64,000 nucleotides of DNA from Liquorilactobacillus satsumensis DSM 16230 = JCM 12392 (GTDB lineage Bacteria; Bacillota; Bacilli; Lactobacillales; Lactobacillaceae), in NCBI RefSeq assembly GCF_001435195.1, contig NZ_AZFQ01000036.1:1-64000 (forward strand), in the 5' to 3' direction. Positions 54,845-64,000 of the stretch are shown in pieces; position 1 is the stretch's first letter; each line of letters starts with the position of its first letter. The notes under the pieces are model-generated. The model ran no database searches. It saw only the letters and a list, made by a program, of their open reading frames with translations, and was not told the origin of the DNA. Both the position numbers and the translations under genes were made by a program.

Positions 54845-56020
54845 CTAGATAAGCTTAAGGAAGATAGAAGCAATAATTACTGAAGCTACTGAAACAGTTG
54901 CAAAACCACCAACCAGCATCTTCGGCAGGATATTTTCCAAAAGATAAGCCTCTTCTTTTTTGTTGCTTGCAACACTGTGACAGATTTCTGTAGTTAAAAT
55001 GTAGTCAGCTGGGAAACCGAATAAAGCAGTTAATGAACAAGAAAATGCCATTGGACCGCTCATTCCAAACGGCTTAGCAAGGATCCAAGAAGCGATGAAC
55101 ATCCCGAGCAAACCTAACAGAATTAAAACAACAATTTGTAAGATAATGGTTCCCATGATTGCAGGAGTCGTTAAGTTCAGTTGTTCAAAGACATATGCCA
55201 AAAGGCCGTACATTAACCAGTTGAAGACGCCCGCTTGTTTCAAAGCATTGCTTTCTAAGAAACCGAGCTGATGTGCAATTACCCCAAAAATCAGACAAAT
55301 TACGTTAGGGTTAATCACATTGTGTATCAGGACTGCGAAGCCGTTACTAAGCAATGCCACAATCGCGACACGTACGAGAATAAATGCCGGTGTTTGAAAT
55401 TCTTTGGGAAGCTTGAAAATTCTGGGACTTTCATTGGACAAAGTCGTTAAAGGAGAGTTTTCGTCAATTTCGATTTTTTCCCTTCTGAATTTTCCGACTA
55501 AGCGACGGCCTTCCTTTTTCAACATGTATGAAGTTAATGGATAACCGATCACTGAATGCAAAACGAACATTGAGACTGGCAATGCTACTAAAGCGGTGAT
55601 CCCTTCAGCTTTAAGACCGCTTGTCATTAAGAGTGCCGCTACGAGCCCGCCTGTCAGCGGAGGTACTGCCGCCACAACCGTATGCCAGTTAAAAATCAAA
55701 GTTCCAACTGTCAGTGTCAAGATCAAGGTTCCAGCAACACCTAAAAGAGCAATACACACTGCTTTCCACTGTGCAATTAATTCGCGCAGATTCATCAGTG
55801 TTCCTAAGTGGACTAATAATAAAGAAACACAGATTGTAACAAAATTAGTGCCAAATGATGCTTGTGCAACGATGTCCTTTGGAATAATCGTCCAAAAGCC
55901 GATTACGAAAAGAATAGCAGTTACAAAGATAGAAGGGATGTACGCTTTGGTTGCCGCAGAAACCCATTCTCCAATCAGCATGAAAAGCATGACAATTGTG
56001 AAAAATATAATAAAATTCAT
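54845..56020 (-). CDS. Polytopic membrane protein, putative transporter (GltS-like fold)
   Basis: A 391-residue protein with about ten segments in two halves. Features such as PPLTGGLVAALLMTSGLKAEG and GPMAFSCSLTALFGFPADYI resemble the Gly-rich re-entrant parts of Na+/glutamate-type (ESS/GltS) symporters, but the match is distant and by eye. A charged loop of about 40 residues lies mid-chain. It diverges from the amidohydrolase-peptidase genes and may import their substrate. The substrate is unknown. Confidence 0.6.
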   Translation of the reverse strand: MNFIIFFTIVMLFMLIGEWVSAATKAYIPSIFVTAILFVIGFWTIIPKDIVAQASFGTNFVTICVSLLLVHLGTLMNLRELIAQWKAVCIALLGVAGTLILTLTVGTLIFNWHTVVAAVPPLTGGLVAALLMTSGLKAEGITALVALPVSMFVLHSVIGYPLTSYMLKKEGRRLVGKFRREKIEIDENSPLTTLSNESPRIFKLPKEFQTPAFILVRVAIVALLSNGFAVLIHNVINPNVICLIFGVIAHQLGFLESNALKQAGVFNWLMYGLLAYVFEQLNLTTPAIMGTIILQIVVLILLGLLGMFIASWILAKPFGMSGPMAFSCSLTALFGFPADYILTTEICHSVASNKKEEAYLLENILPKMLVGGFATVSVASVIIASIFLKLI

Positions 56021-56218
56021 ATAGATGAACCCCCATAAGATTAAAATGAAATGATAAAATTGAATCAGATATTATAGTATTATAAAATTGATTAACTTTC
56101 AATAGTGACTTTTAAGATCTTTGGTGTTAAATTTAGCTTAATGCTAATTAAATATAATTATATTTTAGTGTGTAAACTATTAACTTTTGCTATTGTAATT
56201 TGATAAGGAGATGCTTGG

Positions 56219-57418
56219 ATGACTAAATTGTTTACTAATTTTAACTTGTTTGATGGTGCCGAAGCTGAAACTAAGGCTGCTTCCTGGATGGAGGTCGACG
56301 AAAAAAGCGGAAAGATAGTTCAAGTTGGCCGCGGTGATGCCCCTGTTCGAGGTGAAAAGATCGACTTAAAAGGCAAATACGTCATGCCGGGTTTGATCAA
56401 TGTCCATACTCACATTATGATGAATCCGCAGACCAATAAGCTGGAATATCTTTCTGAGACTGAAGTTGCTTATCAGGCATTGCAGAATCTAAAGGAATTA
56501 TTGAAGTCCGGTGTTACATATATCAGGGATTGTGGCTGTGCTTTTGATGTCGATATCAAGTTAGCTAAGCTGCAAAGCCAAGGAGTCATCGGCGGCACAG
56601 AGATCATGCCTTCCGGACGCCCAATGTCAATGACTGGCGGGCATGGCGACTTTACTGAAGGTTGGGACGGAGAGACTACTTGGGGATATTTAACTGATTC
56701 TCCAGATGAAATGCGTGCATCTGTACGCCAAGCTTTTAAAAAGGGTGCTAAAAACATAAAATTAATGGCAACTGGCGGTGTCATGTCAGCTACTGATCAG
56801 ATTGATGATATTGAACTCAGCTTGCCGGAATTGAAGACGGCTGTTGAGGAAGCACATTCTAAGCATATGACTGTTGCAGCACATGCTGAAGGAGAAAAAG
56901 GAATCCACAATGCTGTTTTAGCAGGGGTTGATTCTGTCGAACATGGTTCTTATGTTTCTGATGAAGATATTGAATTGATGATCAAGCAAGGAACCTTTTT
57001 GACAACTACTTTGATTGCAGCCTATACAATTCCTAAATATGGTGAAGGAAAGTTGCCGCAGTATATGTTGGATAAAGCAAATGCTTTCATGGATAAGTAT
57101 TTTGAACGGATCGGTGCTGCAATCAAAGCGGGCGTTAAGATCTCCTTTGGGACAGATGCGGGAACACCTTTTAATGGATTCAAGGACACATCTTTTGAAC
57201 TTGAACTTTTGACGAGGGTTGGTGCGACAAATGCACAGGCTTTATTTGCAGCAACCAAGAATGCAGCGGAACTGATGCATATTGATAACGAATATGGTTC
57301 TTTAGCAGCAGGTAAATATGCTGATTTTATTGTATTAGATACAGATCCATTGGCAGATATCAAAGCAGTTCAACAAGAAGATAAGGGTGTTTATAAAAAA
57401 GGTGTGAAGCAGTTCTAA
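56219..57418 (+). CDS. Metal-dependent amidohydrolase, paralog 1
   Basis: A 399-residue amidohydrolase-superfamily protein. His63 and His65 in GLINVHTHIMM bind the metal, KNIKLMATGGVMS carries the likely carboxylated Lys, VAAHAEG and VEHGSY hold further His, and SFGTDAGTPFN the catalytic Asp. The class includes Xaa-Pro dipeptidases, imidazolonepropionase-like enzymes and ochratoxinase-type amidases. It is followed by a close paralog and an M20 peptidase. Substrate most likely an acyl-amino acid or dipeptide. Confidence 0.85.
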   Translation: MTKLFTNFNLFDGAEAETKAASWMEVDEKSGKIVQVGRGDAPVRGEKIDLKGKYVMPGLINVHTHIMMNPQTNKLEYLSETEVAYQALQNLKELLKSGVTYIRDCGCAFDVDIKLAKLQSQGVIGGTEIMPSGRPMSMTGGHGDFTEGWDGETTWGYLTDSPDEMRASVRQAFKKGAKNIKLMATGGVMSATDQIDDIELSLPELKTAVEEAHSKHMTVAAHAEGEKGIHNAVLAGVDSVEHGSYVSDEDIELMIKQGTFLTTTLIAAYTIPKYGEGKLPQYMLDKANAFMDKYFERIGAAIKAGVKISFGTDAGTPFNGFKDTSFELELLTRVGATNAQALFAATKNAAELMHIDNEYGSLAAGKYADFIVLDTDPLADIKAVQQEDKGVYKKGVKQF

Positions 57419-57469
57419 GCTTAAAAATAATTGACAGAGTAAGTTGGCAACCTTTAAGGGGAGAATGCA

Positions 57470-58669
57470 ATGAATATAATTTTTAAAAATGCAAATCTTT
57501 TTGACGGACAGCATGCACAACTGCAACAAAATAGCTGGCTTAAGGTCGATGATCTCACTGGCAAAGTAGTCGCAACTGGAACTGGGACTGCGCCTGAAGC
57601 CAAACGGGTTGTTGACTTGCAGGGCAAATATCTAATGCCTGGGTTAATCAATGCCCACACTCACATTATGATGAATCCTGTTACCAACAAATTAGAATAT
57701 CTCTCTGAAACAGAGGCCACAGTGACCGCTTTAAATAACTTGCAGGAGCTGCTTAAAGCCGGAGTGACCTATATCAGAGACTGCGGCTGTGCCTTTGATG
57801 TGGATGTGAAGCTGGCTAAGCTGCAGCAGGAAAACGTACTTGGCGGCACGGAAATTATGCCATCTGGACGTCCGATGACAATGACGGGCGGACACGGTGA
57901 CTTTATCGAAGAGCCAGACGGAAGCGCGACTTGGGGACACCTAACTGATTCTGAGGACGCAATGCGTAAAGCAGTCCGTCAAGAATTCAAACGAGGTGCC
58001 AAGAATATCAAAGTTATGGCAACAGGTGGGGTCATGTCTGCAACTGATGAAGTCGATGATATTGAATTGAGCTTAGCCGAGTTGAAAGTGGCAGTTGAAG
58101 AGGCACATTCCAAGCATATGACAGTTGCATCGCATGCTCAAGGAAATCAGGGAATCCAGAATTCATTAGTTGCGGGCGTCGATTCGATTGAACACGGGAT
58201 CTACATTGATGAAGACCAAGCTGCTTTTATGCGAGAAAAAAACATCTTCTTAGTACCAACGTTGAATGCTCCGACCGCAATTTCTCAAGATGGACGTGGT
58301 AAATTGCCTGAATATATGTTACGTAAAAACGATCTGGTTAAAAGTGACTTTTTTAAAAATGTCTCTCAGGCGATTAAGCAAGGTGTCAAAGTGGTAGTCG
58401 GAACGGATGCAGGAACACCATTTAACTCTTTTGGCAAGGGAACCTGGAATGAATTGAAGTTAATAGTGGAATTGGGAGCTTCTCCAGCACAGGCTTTGTT
58501 TGGTGCAACCAAGTATGCAGCCGAATTGCTTAAAATTGATGATTTGTACGGTACATTAGCAGCGGGTAAATTTGCGGACTTTTTGATTTTGGACGACAAT
58601 CCATTAGAAAATGTCGGGTCACTTGAAAGTCTTAAAGCTGTTTATAAAAAAGGCAAAAAAGTAAACTAA
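57470..58669 (+). CDS. Metal-dependent amidohydrolase, paralog 2
   Basis: A 399-residue paralog of the previous protein with long identical blocks (for example TNKLEYLSETE, GVTYIRDCGCAFDVD, GGTEIMPSGRPM). The active-site motifs NAHTHIMM, NIKVMATGG, ASHAQG, IEHGIY and VGTDAGTPFN are intact. It differs in the segment after the EHG motif (FLVPTLNAPTAI versus FLTTTLIAAYTI), which lines the pocket in this superfamily, so substrate range may differ. Confidence 0.85.
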   Translation: MNIIFKNANLFDGQHAQLQQNSWLKVDDLTGKVVATGTGTAPEAKRVVDLQGKYLMPGLINAHTHIMMNPVTNKLEYLSETEATVTALNNLQELLKAGVTYIRDCGCAFDVDVKLAKLQQENVLGGTEIMPSGRPMTMTGGHGDFIEEPDGSATWGHLTDSEDAMRKAVRQEFKRGAKNIKVMATGGVMSATDEVDDIELSLAELKVAVEEAHSKHMTVASHAQGNQGIQNSLVAGVDSIEHGIYIDEDQAAFMREKNIFLVPTLNAPTAISQDGRGKLPEYMLRKNDLVKSDFFKNVSQAIKQGVKVVVGTDAGTPFNSFGKGTWNELKLIVELGASPAQALFGATKYAAELLKIDDLYGTLAAGKFADFLILDDNPLENVGSLESLKAVYKKGKKVN

Positions 58670-58681
58670 GGGTGTGATTTT

Positions 58682-60019
58682 TTGATTGAAAAGCAGAAGT
58701 TAAAGGCATTTGCTGAGCGTGAATTAGACTCGTTTTCGGATTATCTGAGGATTCCGAGTATCTCGGCACAAAATAGTGGGATAAATGAAACTGTTGCGTG
58801 GCTGCAGGAAACCTTCAGTGCGCTGGGAGCGGCAGTCGAAGTCTGGCATGATCAAGGAGGCAATCCGGTTGTTTTTGCTGAGTTGAAGGGGAATTCTTCC
58901 AAAACAGTTCTTTTTTACAATCATTATGATGTCCAGCCACCAGAACCATTAGATGAATGGAAAACACCGCCCTTTGAACCTACGCTGGTTGCAGGAAAAT
59001 TAGTTGCACGCGGGGTTTGTGATGATAAGGGCGAGTTGATGTCGCGGTTAACGCTCATAAAATATTTCAAGGAAAATGGCGGTCTGCCAGTCAATCTTAA
59101 ATTCATAATCGAAGGTGAAGAGGAACTTGGAAGTCCGCATGTTGATGCCTATGTGCATGCACATGCCAGTCAGTTGGCTGCCGATGTCTGCATCTGGGAA
59201 GGCGGCGGTCGGAATGAAAGCGAACAATTTCAGATAACCTGTGGGCTAAAAGGAATTGCCAGCTTTGATTTGGAAGTTGTCACAGCTGCTAGTGATCTAC
59301 ATTCTTCACTTGCAAGTTATGCAGATAATGCCGCTTGGAGACTAGTGCAAGCACTGAGTTCGTTAAAAGACCAGCAAGGCAGAATTAAAGTTGCAGGTTT
59401 TTATGATGACGTGATGCCGTTGACTGAAGATACTAAGAAGGCTATTAAAGATATCAAATTCGACGCAAAACGAGTCACACAGGAATTCGGTTTACTGCGG
59501 CCTTTTGTAACTGATGATCCTGCAAAAGCTCTGGTCAATAGCGCCACACTGACAATTAATGGGCTGTCGTCAGGCTATGAAGGGGATGGCACTAAGACCG
59601 TGGTACCAAGAAGGGCAGTTGCAAAATTGGACTGCCGGCTTGTTCCTAACCAAGAACCGGCTAAGATTGCAGAACTTATTCAACAACAGTTAATAAAGAA
59701 CGGTTTTGCAGATGTTAAATTGCACTATAATACAGGTGAAAGTGCATTTAGAACAGATTTGAATGATCCTTTTGTGAAGTTGAATGTCGCGGTTGCAAAA
59801 GAGGTTTATGGTGCTTCTAATTATGTTGTGGTACCAAACATGCCGGGTGGCGGCCCTGCTAAGCAATTTGTTGATGAACTTGCAGTTCCAATTGTAATGA
59901 TTGGAATTCATTATGCCGGAAGTGGCCCGCATGCTCCAAATGAGAACATCAGATTATCTGATTATCAGGATGCAACGGTTTATCTGGGTAGACTGTTAGA
60001 AGCGTACCAAGCAGAATAG
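58682..60019 (+). CDS. M20-family dipeptidase
   Basis: A 445-residue zinc peptidase of the M20 ArgE/DapE/CPG2 group. His81 and Asp83 in NHYDVQPPEP, Asp114 in GVCDDKGE, the Glu pair in IEGEEELGS and a final His in HYAGSGPHAPNEN are the metal and catalytic residues. A dimerisation domain spans about 190-330. It starts at TTG after AAGGGTGTG, 12 bases after the second amidohydrolase. It probably acts on products of those enzymes in the cytosol. Confidence 0.9.
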   Translation: MIEKQKLKAFAERELDSFSDYLRIPSISAQNSGINETVAWLQETFSALGAAVEVWHDQGGNPVVFAELKGNSSKTVLFYNHYDVQPPEPLDEWKTPPFEPTLVAGKLVARGVCDDKGELMSRLTLIKYFKENGGLPVNLKFIIEGEEELGSPHVDAYVHAHASQLAADVCIWEGGGRNESEQFQITCGLKGIASFDLEVVTAASDLHSSLASYADNAAWRLVQALSSLKDQQGRIKVAGFYDDVMPLTEDTKKAIKDIKFDAKRVTQEFGLLRPFVTDDPAKALVNSATLTINGLSSGYEGDGTKTVVPRRAVAKLDCRLVPNQEPAKIAELIQQQLIKNGFADVKLHYNTGESAFRTDLNDPFVKLNVAVAKEVYGASNYVVVPNMPGGGPAKQFVDELAVPIVMIGIHYAGSGPHAPNENIRLSDYQDATVYLGRLLEAYQAE

Positions 60020-60037
60020 ATTTAAAATAGCTAAAAT

Positions 60038-60090
60038 TCAGCTGATGTTGACAGCAATGAAAATGTCGACAGGGGCTGGATTTTTTTGTT
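60038..60090 (+). terminator. Terminator after the peptidase gene
   Basis: CAGCTGATGTTGACA and TGTCGACAGGGGCTG pair with a small internal bulge, followed by GATTTTTTTG. It ends the amidohydrolase-peptidase operon. Confidence 0.7.
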
Positions 60091-60288
60091 AGCAATAATT
60101 ATTTTTTATTGAATTATTTTACACTATGTTTGTGATATAAATCACAATTAATAATGGCTGTGGTAATTAGTAATAACCTGAAATAATTATTTTACATGTA
60201 AATATAAATATTATTATAATAGCCAAGATTGCGTTAAGATATGCATGTAACTTTAATTATAGTAATTTTTAAAAAGGGAAGGGTAAAG

Positions 60289-61134
60289 ATGTTAAGGTAC
60301 AAAAGAATTATTTTGGGGGAAATCTGTACCGCGTGTATTCTTTTATTGACTGCTTGTTCTTCTGGTGTAGCAGCTAACAAGATTGGTAGTCATAGAACCA
60401 GCGAGCAGGCAAAAGCGCAAGTCACGTATTATGAAGATTTGAGTACTTTGGATAAACATGCACTAAACTTTATTTTTAAAATTGAACAGGATGAGACTAA
60501 AGATAATACTGCTGATCCGGTCTATGCTGTTTCACTCAAAGTCAAAAACAATACGAATAAGACTGTCAAGTTTGATAAAAGTAAGTTCATTTATTTTGCA
60601 AGCGACCGTAAAATTCTTTCTAAAAAGAAAGGTACGCTAACGCTTAAGCCGCATACTAGCAGTTCTGAGCATCAACTTTTTGAGAGTGTTGCTGAACAGG
60701 AGACTGTGGGAGGTGGTGCAATTGCTTATCTTAATCAAGACAACTTACTTTCTTATGATAGCTTTATTAATGGGATTGCAACTTCGACTAATCTTAAGAG
60801 CTCGCAATTAGCAAAGCAGTTTAAAGCACGAAAAGACAATGCTGAGGAAAGTACTTCATCAAATACACAAGATAGTACCGTGAATTCTACTACAGCAGCT
60901 AATGCAAGTAATTCTGAAGCTGCGCAGCAAAGTTCTGCAGGATTAACACGCGAAGAAGCTATCAATACGCTTCAAGAATGGGCTAAAAATAATGGTGCTG
61001 AAGCTTTTGAGATCGATGCACTGCAGATTGGGCAAGGTGATAATGGTAGTTGGTCTTTTACTGATAGCAACGGACAATCATGGACAGTCTCGCCCACAGG
61101 TAAAGTACATGCACCTGGAGATCCCATTGAATAA
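60289..61134 (+). CDS. Secreted lipoprotein of unknown function
   Basis: A 281-residue protein with a signal peptide and lipobox LLTAC (Cys23). The middle domain (about 55-175) is beta-rich, with KVKNNTNKTVKFDKSKFIYF, resembling DUF4352/DUF5067-like immunoglobulin-type folds. A Ser/Thr/Asn-rich linker (about 188-220) leads to a C-terminal module with LTREEAINTLQEWAKNNG and a GSWSFTDSNGQSWTVSPTG strand pair. ATG 60289 follows AAGGGAAGGG. It is anchored outside the membrane. Role unknown. Confidence 0.75.
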   Translation: MLRYKRIILGEICTACILLLTACSSGVAANKIGSHRTSEQAKAQVTYYEDLSTLDKHALNFIFKIEQDETKDNTADPVYAVSLKVKNNTNKTVKFDKSKFIYFASDRKILSKKKGTLTLKPHTSSSEHQLFESVAEQETVGGGAIAYLNQDNLLSYDSFINGIATSTNLKSSQLAKQFKARKDNAEESTSSNTQDSTVNSTTAANASNSEAAQQSSAGLTREEAINTLQEWAKNNGAEAFEIDALQIGQGDNGSWSFTDSNGQSWTVSPTGKVHAPGDPIE

Positions 61135-61242
61135 TAGTTAAAGTGCACAGCTTGTTTTGAAGTCGGATAGTTATTCATGAAGAGTTGGATTATACTGGTA
61201 ATTATGTTTCATAAAGAAGTTTTTGTAAAAAGGGCAGGGAAA

Positions 61243-62385
61243 ATGAAAAAGTTATTTTTATTTCTAATATCCATTATATTATTTTTATGTGTACCAGTAG
61301 CGACCATTGAGGGACAGAAAGTTTCAAAAATCAGCAACCAGCAATTAAAGAAAGTCATTAATAAGATGACGCTGCAACAAAAAGTCGCTCAAATGTATCT
61401 GATTCCCACTCAATCCGGGCAGCAAAATACAGCAGCTTTCATTAAAGAAAACCAACCGGGTGGGTTAATCTTGTTTGGAAATGATTTCAAGGAACAAACA
61501 AAACAACAATTTATTGGCAATCTGCAAAACTATCAGGGACACGCAAACCTATCTTTATTAATTGGAACTGATCAAGAAGGTGGAACAGTCTCACGGTTGG
61601 ACGCTAACCCACAGTTGACTGGAAATCAAACTTTTGCTTCACCACAGCAGCTTTACCAATCAGGTGGGAGTCAGGCAGTGGTTAAAGCGGCAGGGGCAAC
61701 GGCGCAATTGTTACATTCTTTGCAAATTAACTTGAATTTTGCACCAGTGGCAGATGTCTCTAGCGACAGTAACAGCTTTATTTATAAGCGAACATTGGGC
61801 TTAAATTATCAGCAGACTGCCACTGTTATCAAGACTGAGATTCCTCAGATTCAAAAGAATCACGTTGCAGCCAGCCTCAAGCATTTTCCAGGTTATGGGG
61901 CGGCTGGAGACACGCATACAGGTTTTGCCTCGACAGACAAAGCACTTGCGGATTTTGAGAAAAATGATTTTTTGCCATTCAAGGCGGGGATTAAGGCCGG
62001 GGCACAAACTGTTTTAGTCTCACATATCTTTGTGACTGCAATTGATCCCGACTATCCAGCATCGTTGTCACCTAAGATCCATCAACTTTTACGGCAAAAG
62101 TTGCATTTTAAAAAGGTCATTATTACTGATGACCTCAGCATGGGTGCGATTACTAAATTCGCTGCCGATCGGCATGTCTCGCCTGATTTGCTGGCAGTTG
62201 AAGCGGGGAATGACATGCTCTTGAGTAATAATTTTGCGCAAGGCGTGCCAACAATTGTCAAAGCTGTTCAGGATAAACAGATTAAGGAAGCACAGATTAA
62301 TAAGTCAGTTTATCGTATTTTAAGTTTAAAAAGAAATTTGGGACTTTTAAAGCAGGAAAATCTTAAGGATTATCAAAAAAACTAA
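61243..62385 (+). CDS. Secreted beta-N-acetylhexosaminidase, GH3 (NagZ-like)
   Basis: A 380-residue enzyme with an N-terminal signal or anchor segment (LFLFLISIILFLCVPVATI). The GH3 domain shows LLIGTDQEGGTVSRL, SLKHFPGYGAAGDTHTGF (the His of the catalytic dyad) and VIITDDLSMGAI (the nucleophile Asp). NagZ enzymes release N-acetylglucosamine from muropeptides, so wall turnover is likely. ATG 61243 follows AGGGCAGGG. It is complete. Confidence 0.9.
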   Translation: MKKLFLFLISIILFLCVPVATIEGQKVSKISNQQLKKVINKMTLQQKVAQMYLIPTQSGQQNTAAFIKENQPGGLILFGNDFKEQTKQQFIGNLQNYQGHANLSLLIGTDQEGGTVSRLDANPQLTGNQTFASPQQLYQSGGSQAVVKAAGATAQLLHSLQINLNFAPVADVSSDSNSFIYKRTLGLNYQQTATVIKTEIPQIQKNHVAASLKHFPGYGAAGDTHTGFASTDKALADFEKNDFLPFKAGIKAGAQTVLVSHIFVTAIDPDYPASLSPKIHQLLRQKLHFKKVIITDDLSMGAITKFAADRHVSPDLLAVEAGNDMLLSNNFAQGVPTIVKAVQDKQIKEAQINKSVYRILSLKRNLGLLKQENLKDYQKN

Positions 62386-62467
62386 AGAATATATTTAATT
62401 TATTAAATATGTTATAATTTTATGTTGTGTTATAAATATATAACAAATTACATTGGGGGAATGTATC

Positions 62468-63355
62468 ATGAAACTTTGTCCAAATTGTCATTCTGAGATA
62501 GAAGACAATGCAAAATTCTGTACGAAATGCGGGACTAAATTAACCGTTACCACGGCACATTCAACAGCTACTGCAGCTAAAACAGCGCAAGCTCAAGGAA
62601 CTGCTGAAGATGCTCAAAAGAATAATGCAAACACTCACAGTGACGCTGCCGCAATCAATACCCAAGCGCTGCAAAGTGCTTTTCAAGGATATTGGAGTTG
62701 GCTGCTTGCATCCTGGAAGCAGCCTTTCAAGGCACAAAAAACAACTAAATATGCTGGAATATTAACTTTATTTTTAGAAAGTTTATTTTTTACTTTAGGT
62801 ATTGGACATTGGGCCCAAACCGCAACTTCAGCCGCCTCAAATGCAGCTAACAATCTTTTAGGATCTTTTTCTAATAATTCAGCTAGCTATAATACTTCCT
62901 ATTCAATTGGAATTGGATTTTATTTTACTATTATTTTGACAATCCTAATTGCAGCAGTGGCAATGGTCGGTGTGGCTTTTCTGATTCACCGAGCGGTCAG
63001 CAAAGCAGCTGAAGCTGAAAATTTCATTGATTATCTGAACCGTTTGGCACATTACAGCAGCTCAATTCTTTTATTGACAGTCCTCTTTTTCTTAATCGCG
63101 TTATCTGGGATGAGTATTGTTTCAATGCTGGTGATCAGCTTGATCCTGCTTTTAATTTCGGCTATTTGGGGAATAACTATTGTTTGCGGAGTTGTTGAAC
63201 TTGAAAATGGTGGGCAACTTGATCGAATTTATGGTGCTGCTATTACGGTGGCAATTTGTGTTGCAATCGAAACAATTGCTTTTTCACTTGTAATATCACA
63301 ATTAGGTGATACAGCTGGTTCATTTGTTTCTTCAGTATTTAAAGGGGGGCTCTAA
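62468..63355 (+). CDS. Zinc-ribbon membrane protein
   Basis: A 295-residue protein. A zinc ribbon (Cys4, Cys7, Cys18, Cys21) is followed by an Ala/Thr-rich linker and about five membrane segments (roughly 95-290). Family resemblance is to DUF6574/Yip1-like zinc-ribbon proteins of Firmicutes, whose function is unclear. ATG 62468 lies after TTGGGGGA. The next gene also encodes a zinc-ribbon protein. Confidence 0.75.
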   Translation: MKLCPNCHSEIEDNAKFCTKCGTKLTVTTAHSTATAAKTAQAQGTAEDAQKNNANTHSDAAAINTQALQSAFQGYWSWLLASWKQPFKAQKTTKYAGILTLFLESLFFTLGIGHWAQTATSAASNAANNLLGSFSNNSASYNTSYSIGIGFYFTIILTILIAAVAMVGVAFLIHRAVSKAAEAENFIDYLNRLAHYSSSILLLTVLFFLIALSGMSIVSMLVISLILLLISAIWGITIVCGVVELENGGQLDRIYGAAITVAICVAIETIAFSLVISQLGDTAGSFVSSVFKGGL

Positions 63356-63358
63356 GTA

Positions 63359-64000
63359 ATGGCCTCAGAAACATTTTGTCCTGAGTGTGGAACTCAAGTT
63401 AAAGCCGGTGCAGCATTTTGTCCTAATTGCGGACATAACTTAACAAGCGCAGCAACTGAGAAAAAAAGCGAGTCTACGGCTGCACCAGAGGATAGTACCC
63501 AAAAACCGCTGCAGCGCAGTACGCCTGTGCAGCCTCGAAAACCGCTCAACAAACGCATGGTTGGGGCTGTTGTGGCAGTCGTTGTGATCTTAGTTGCCGG
63601 ATACCTAGGGTTAAAGAATTACTACCAACCACAAAAGCAACTTGAGCGGATTATTACAACGATGGGGAACTCTGATAAAAATCTGGCTAAATACGTAAAG
63701 ACGAGTGATCCAACTTTACAAAATGAAATATCGAATAAAAATTTAAAACCAGTTCAAAAGTATTTTGAGAACAACCGTCAGGAATTAGCCGCGTTAAAAA
63801 GTGCGCTTCAAGCCGGTTCGACGTATGATAATACCTATTCAATTGAACAAAGTGGCAATGCATGGTTACTTTTCCCACGCTATAAGTTAAATATTGCTGC
63901 TGCGTATGTTACGTTATCTACTAATCACGCAGGGGTTATTTTTTATCAAAATGGGAAGAAGTTGGCAACGACGACTAGTTCTAGTGATAGCAAAAAGGTT
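63359..64000 (+). CDS. Zinc-ribbon TcaA-like membrane protein, partial
   Basis: The frame stays open from ATG 63359 to the window end, 214 codons, so the protein is cut off. It has a zinc ribbon (Cys7, Cys10, Cys21, Cys24), a basic Pro-rich linker, one membrane segment (about 68-86, VGAVVAVVVILVAGYLGL) and the start of an extracellular domain with KQLERIITTMGNSDK, as in TcaA of staphylococci. GGGGGG (63345-63350) is the ribosome site, eight bases upstream. It is probably an operon partner of the preceding zinc-ribbon gene. Confidence 0.8.
   Translation, partial: MASETFCPECGTQVKAGAAFCPNCGHNLTSAATEKKSESTAAPEDSTQKPLQRSTPVQPRKPLNKRMVGAVVAVVVILVAGYLGLKNYYQPQKQLERIITTMGNSDKNLAKYVKTSDPTLQNEISNKNLKPVQKYFENNRQELAALKSALQAGSTYDNTYSIEQSGNAWLLFPRYKLNIAAAYVTLSTNHAGVIFYQNGKKLATTTSSSDSKKV

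Noticed and set aside
55596..56024. 142-codon plus-strand open frame opposite the membrane protein gene
   Set aside because: It is a shadow of the membrane protein frame. Composition and lack of a start signal argue against it.

Overview
The window looks like a chromosomal segment of a low-GC lactic acid bacterium, most likely a member of the Lactobacillaceae. The grounds are AT-rich DNA, frequent TTG/GTG starts behind strong AGGAGG-type ribosome sites, a CpsB/C/D-type exopolysaccharide (EPS) control module, many PTS sugar transporters, CcpA (cre) sites and a LicT-type antitermination leader. Genus and species cannot be fixed from sequence reading alone. I saw no rRNA, tRNA, CRISPR array, transposase or phage gene.

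Layout. (1) 0.3-1.8 kb: a small sigma-70-like factor (SigH/ComX type) on the minus strand and a possible ComK-like protein on the plus strand. (2) 2.1-18.3 kb: EPS locus 1. It has a leader promoter, a short priming transferase, rmlA-rmlC-rmlB (no rmlD), seven glycosyltransferases, an EpsG-type polymerase and a flippase. The control module (LCP ligase, chain-length regulator, tyrosine kinase, PHP phosphatase) is at the 3' end. (3) 18.6-31.1 kb: EPS locus 2. It has a second copy of the same leader promoter, an epimerase, a long priming transferase, five glycosyltransferases, a second polymerase, a second flippase and a TupA-like ATP-grasp protein. A 107-base remnant of the phosphatase 3' end follows at 32.4 kb. 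The two loci therefore form a tandem pair bounded by the same sequences: leader, EPS genes, phosphatase tail.

(4) 32.7-54.6 kb: a sugar-uptake island with four different PTS systems. These are a galactitol-type IIA/IIB/IIC with a class II aldolase, and a divergent DeoR regulator and PfkB kinase; a LicT-controlled beta-glucoside EIIBCA with an esterase; a cellobiose-type IIB/IIC/IIA with a GH1 enzyme and a PRD activator; and a LacI-controlled mannose-type IIB/IIC/IID/IIA with a GH13 alpha-glucosidase. (5) 54.8-60.0 kb: a minus-strand ten-or-so-segment membrane protein, divergent from two paralogous amidohydrolases and an M20 dipeptidase. (6) 60.3-64.0 kb: a lipoprotein, a secreted GH3 beta-N-acetylhexosaminidase, and two zinc-ribbon membrane proteins, the last running off the window.

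Most notable observations: the tandem EPS loci with duplicated boundaries; a hairpin repeat element whose inverted copies flank locus 1; a GH1 6-phospho-glycosidase whose acid/base Glu is Gln, as in plant myrosinases; a phosphatase gene whose start and ribosome site lie inside the Gly/Tyr tail of its cognate kinase gene; and catabolic operons whose expected enzymes are missing or replaced. Coordinates use the start codon best supported by the ribosome site, so several differ from the longest possible reading frame. All functions come from motifs and context read by eye; no database search was run.
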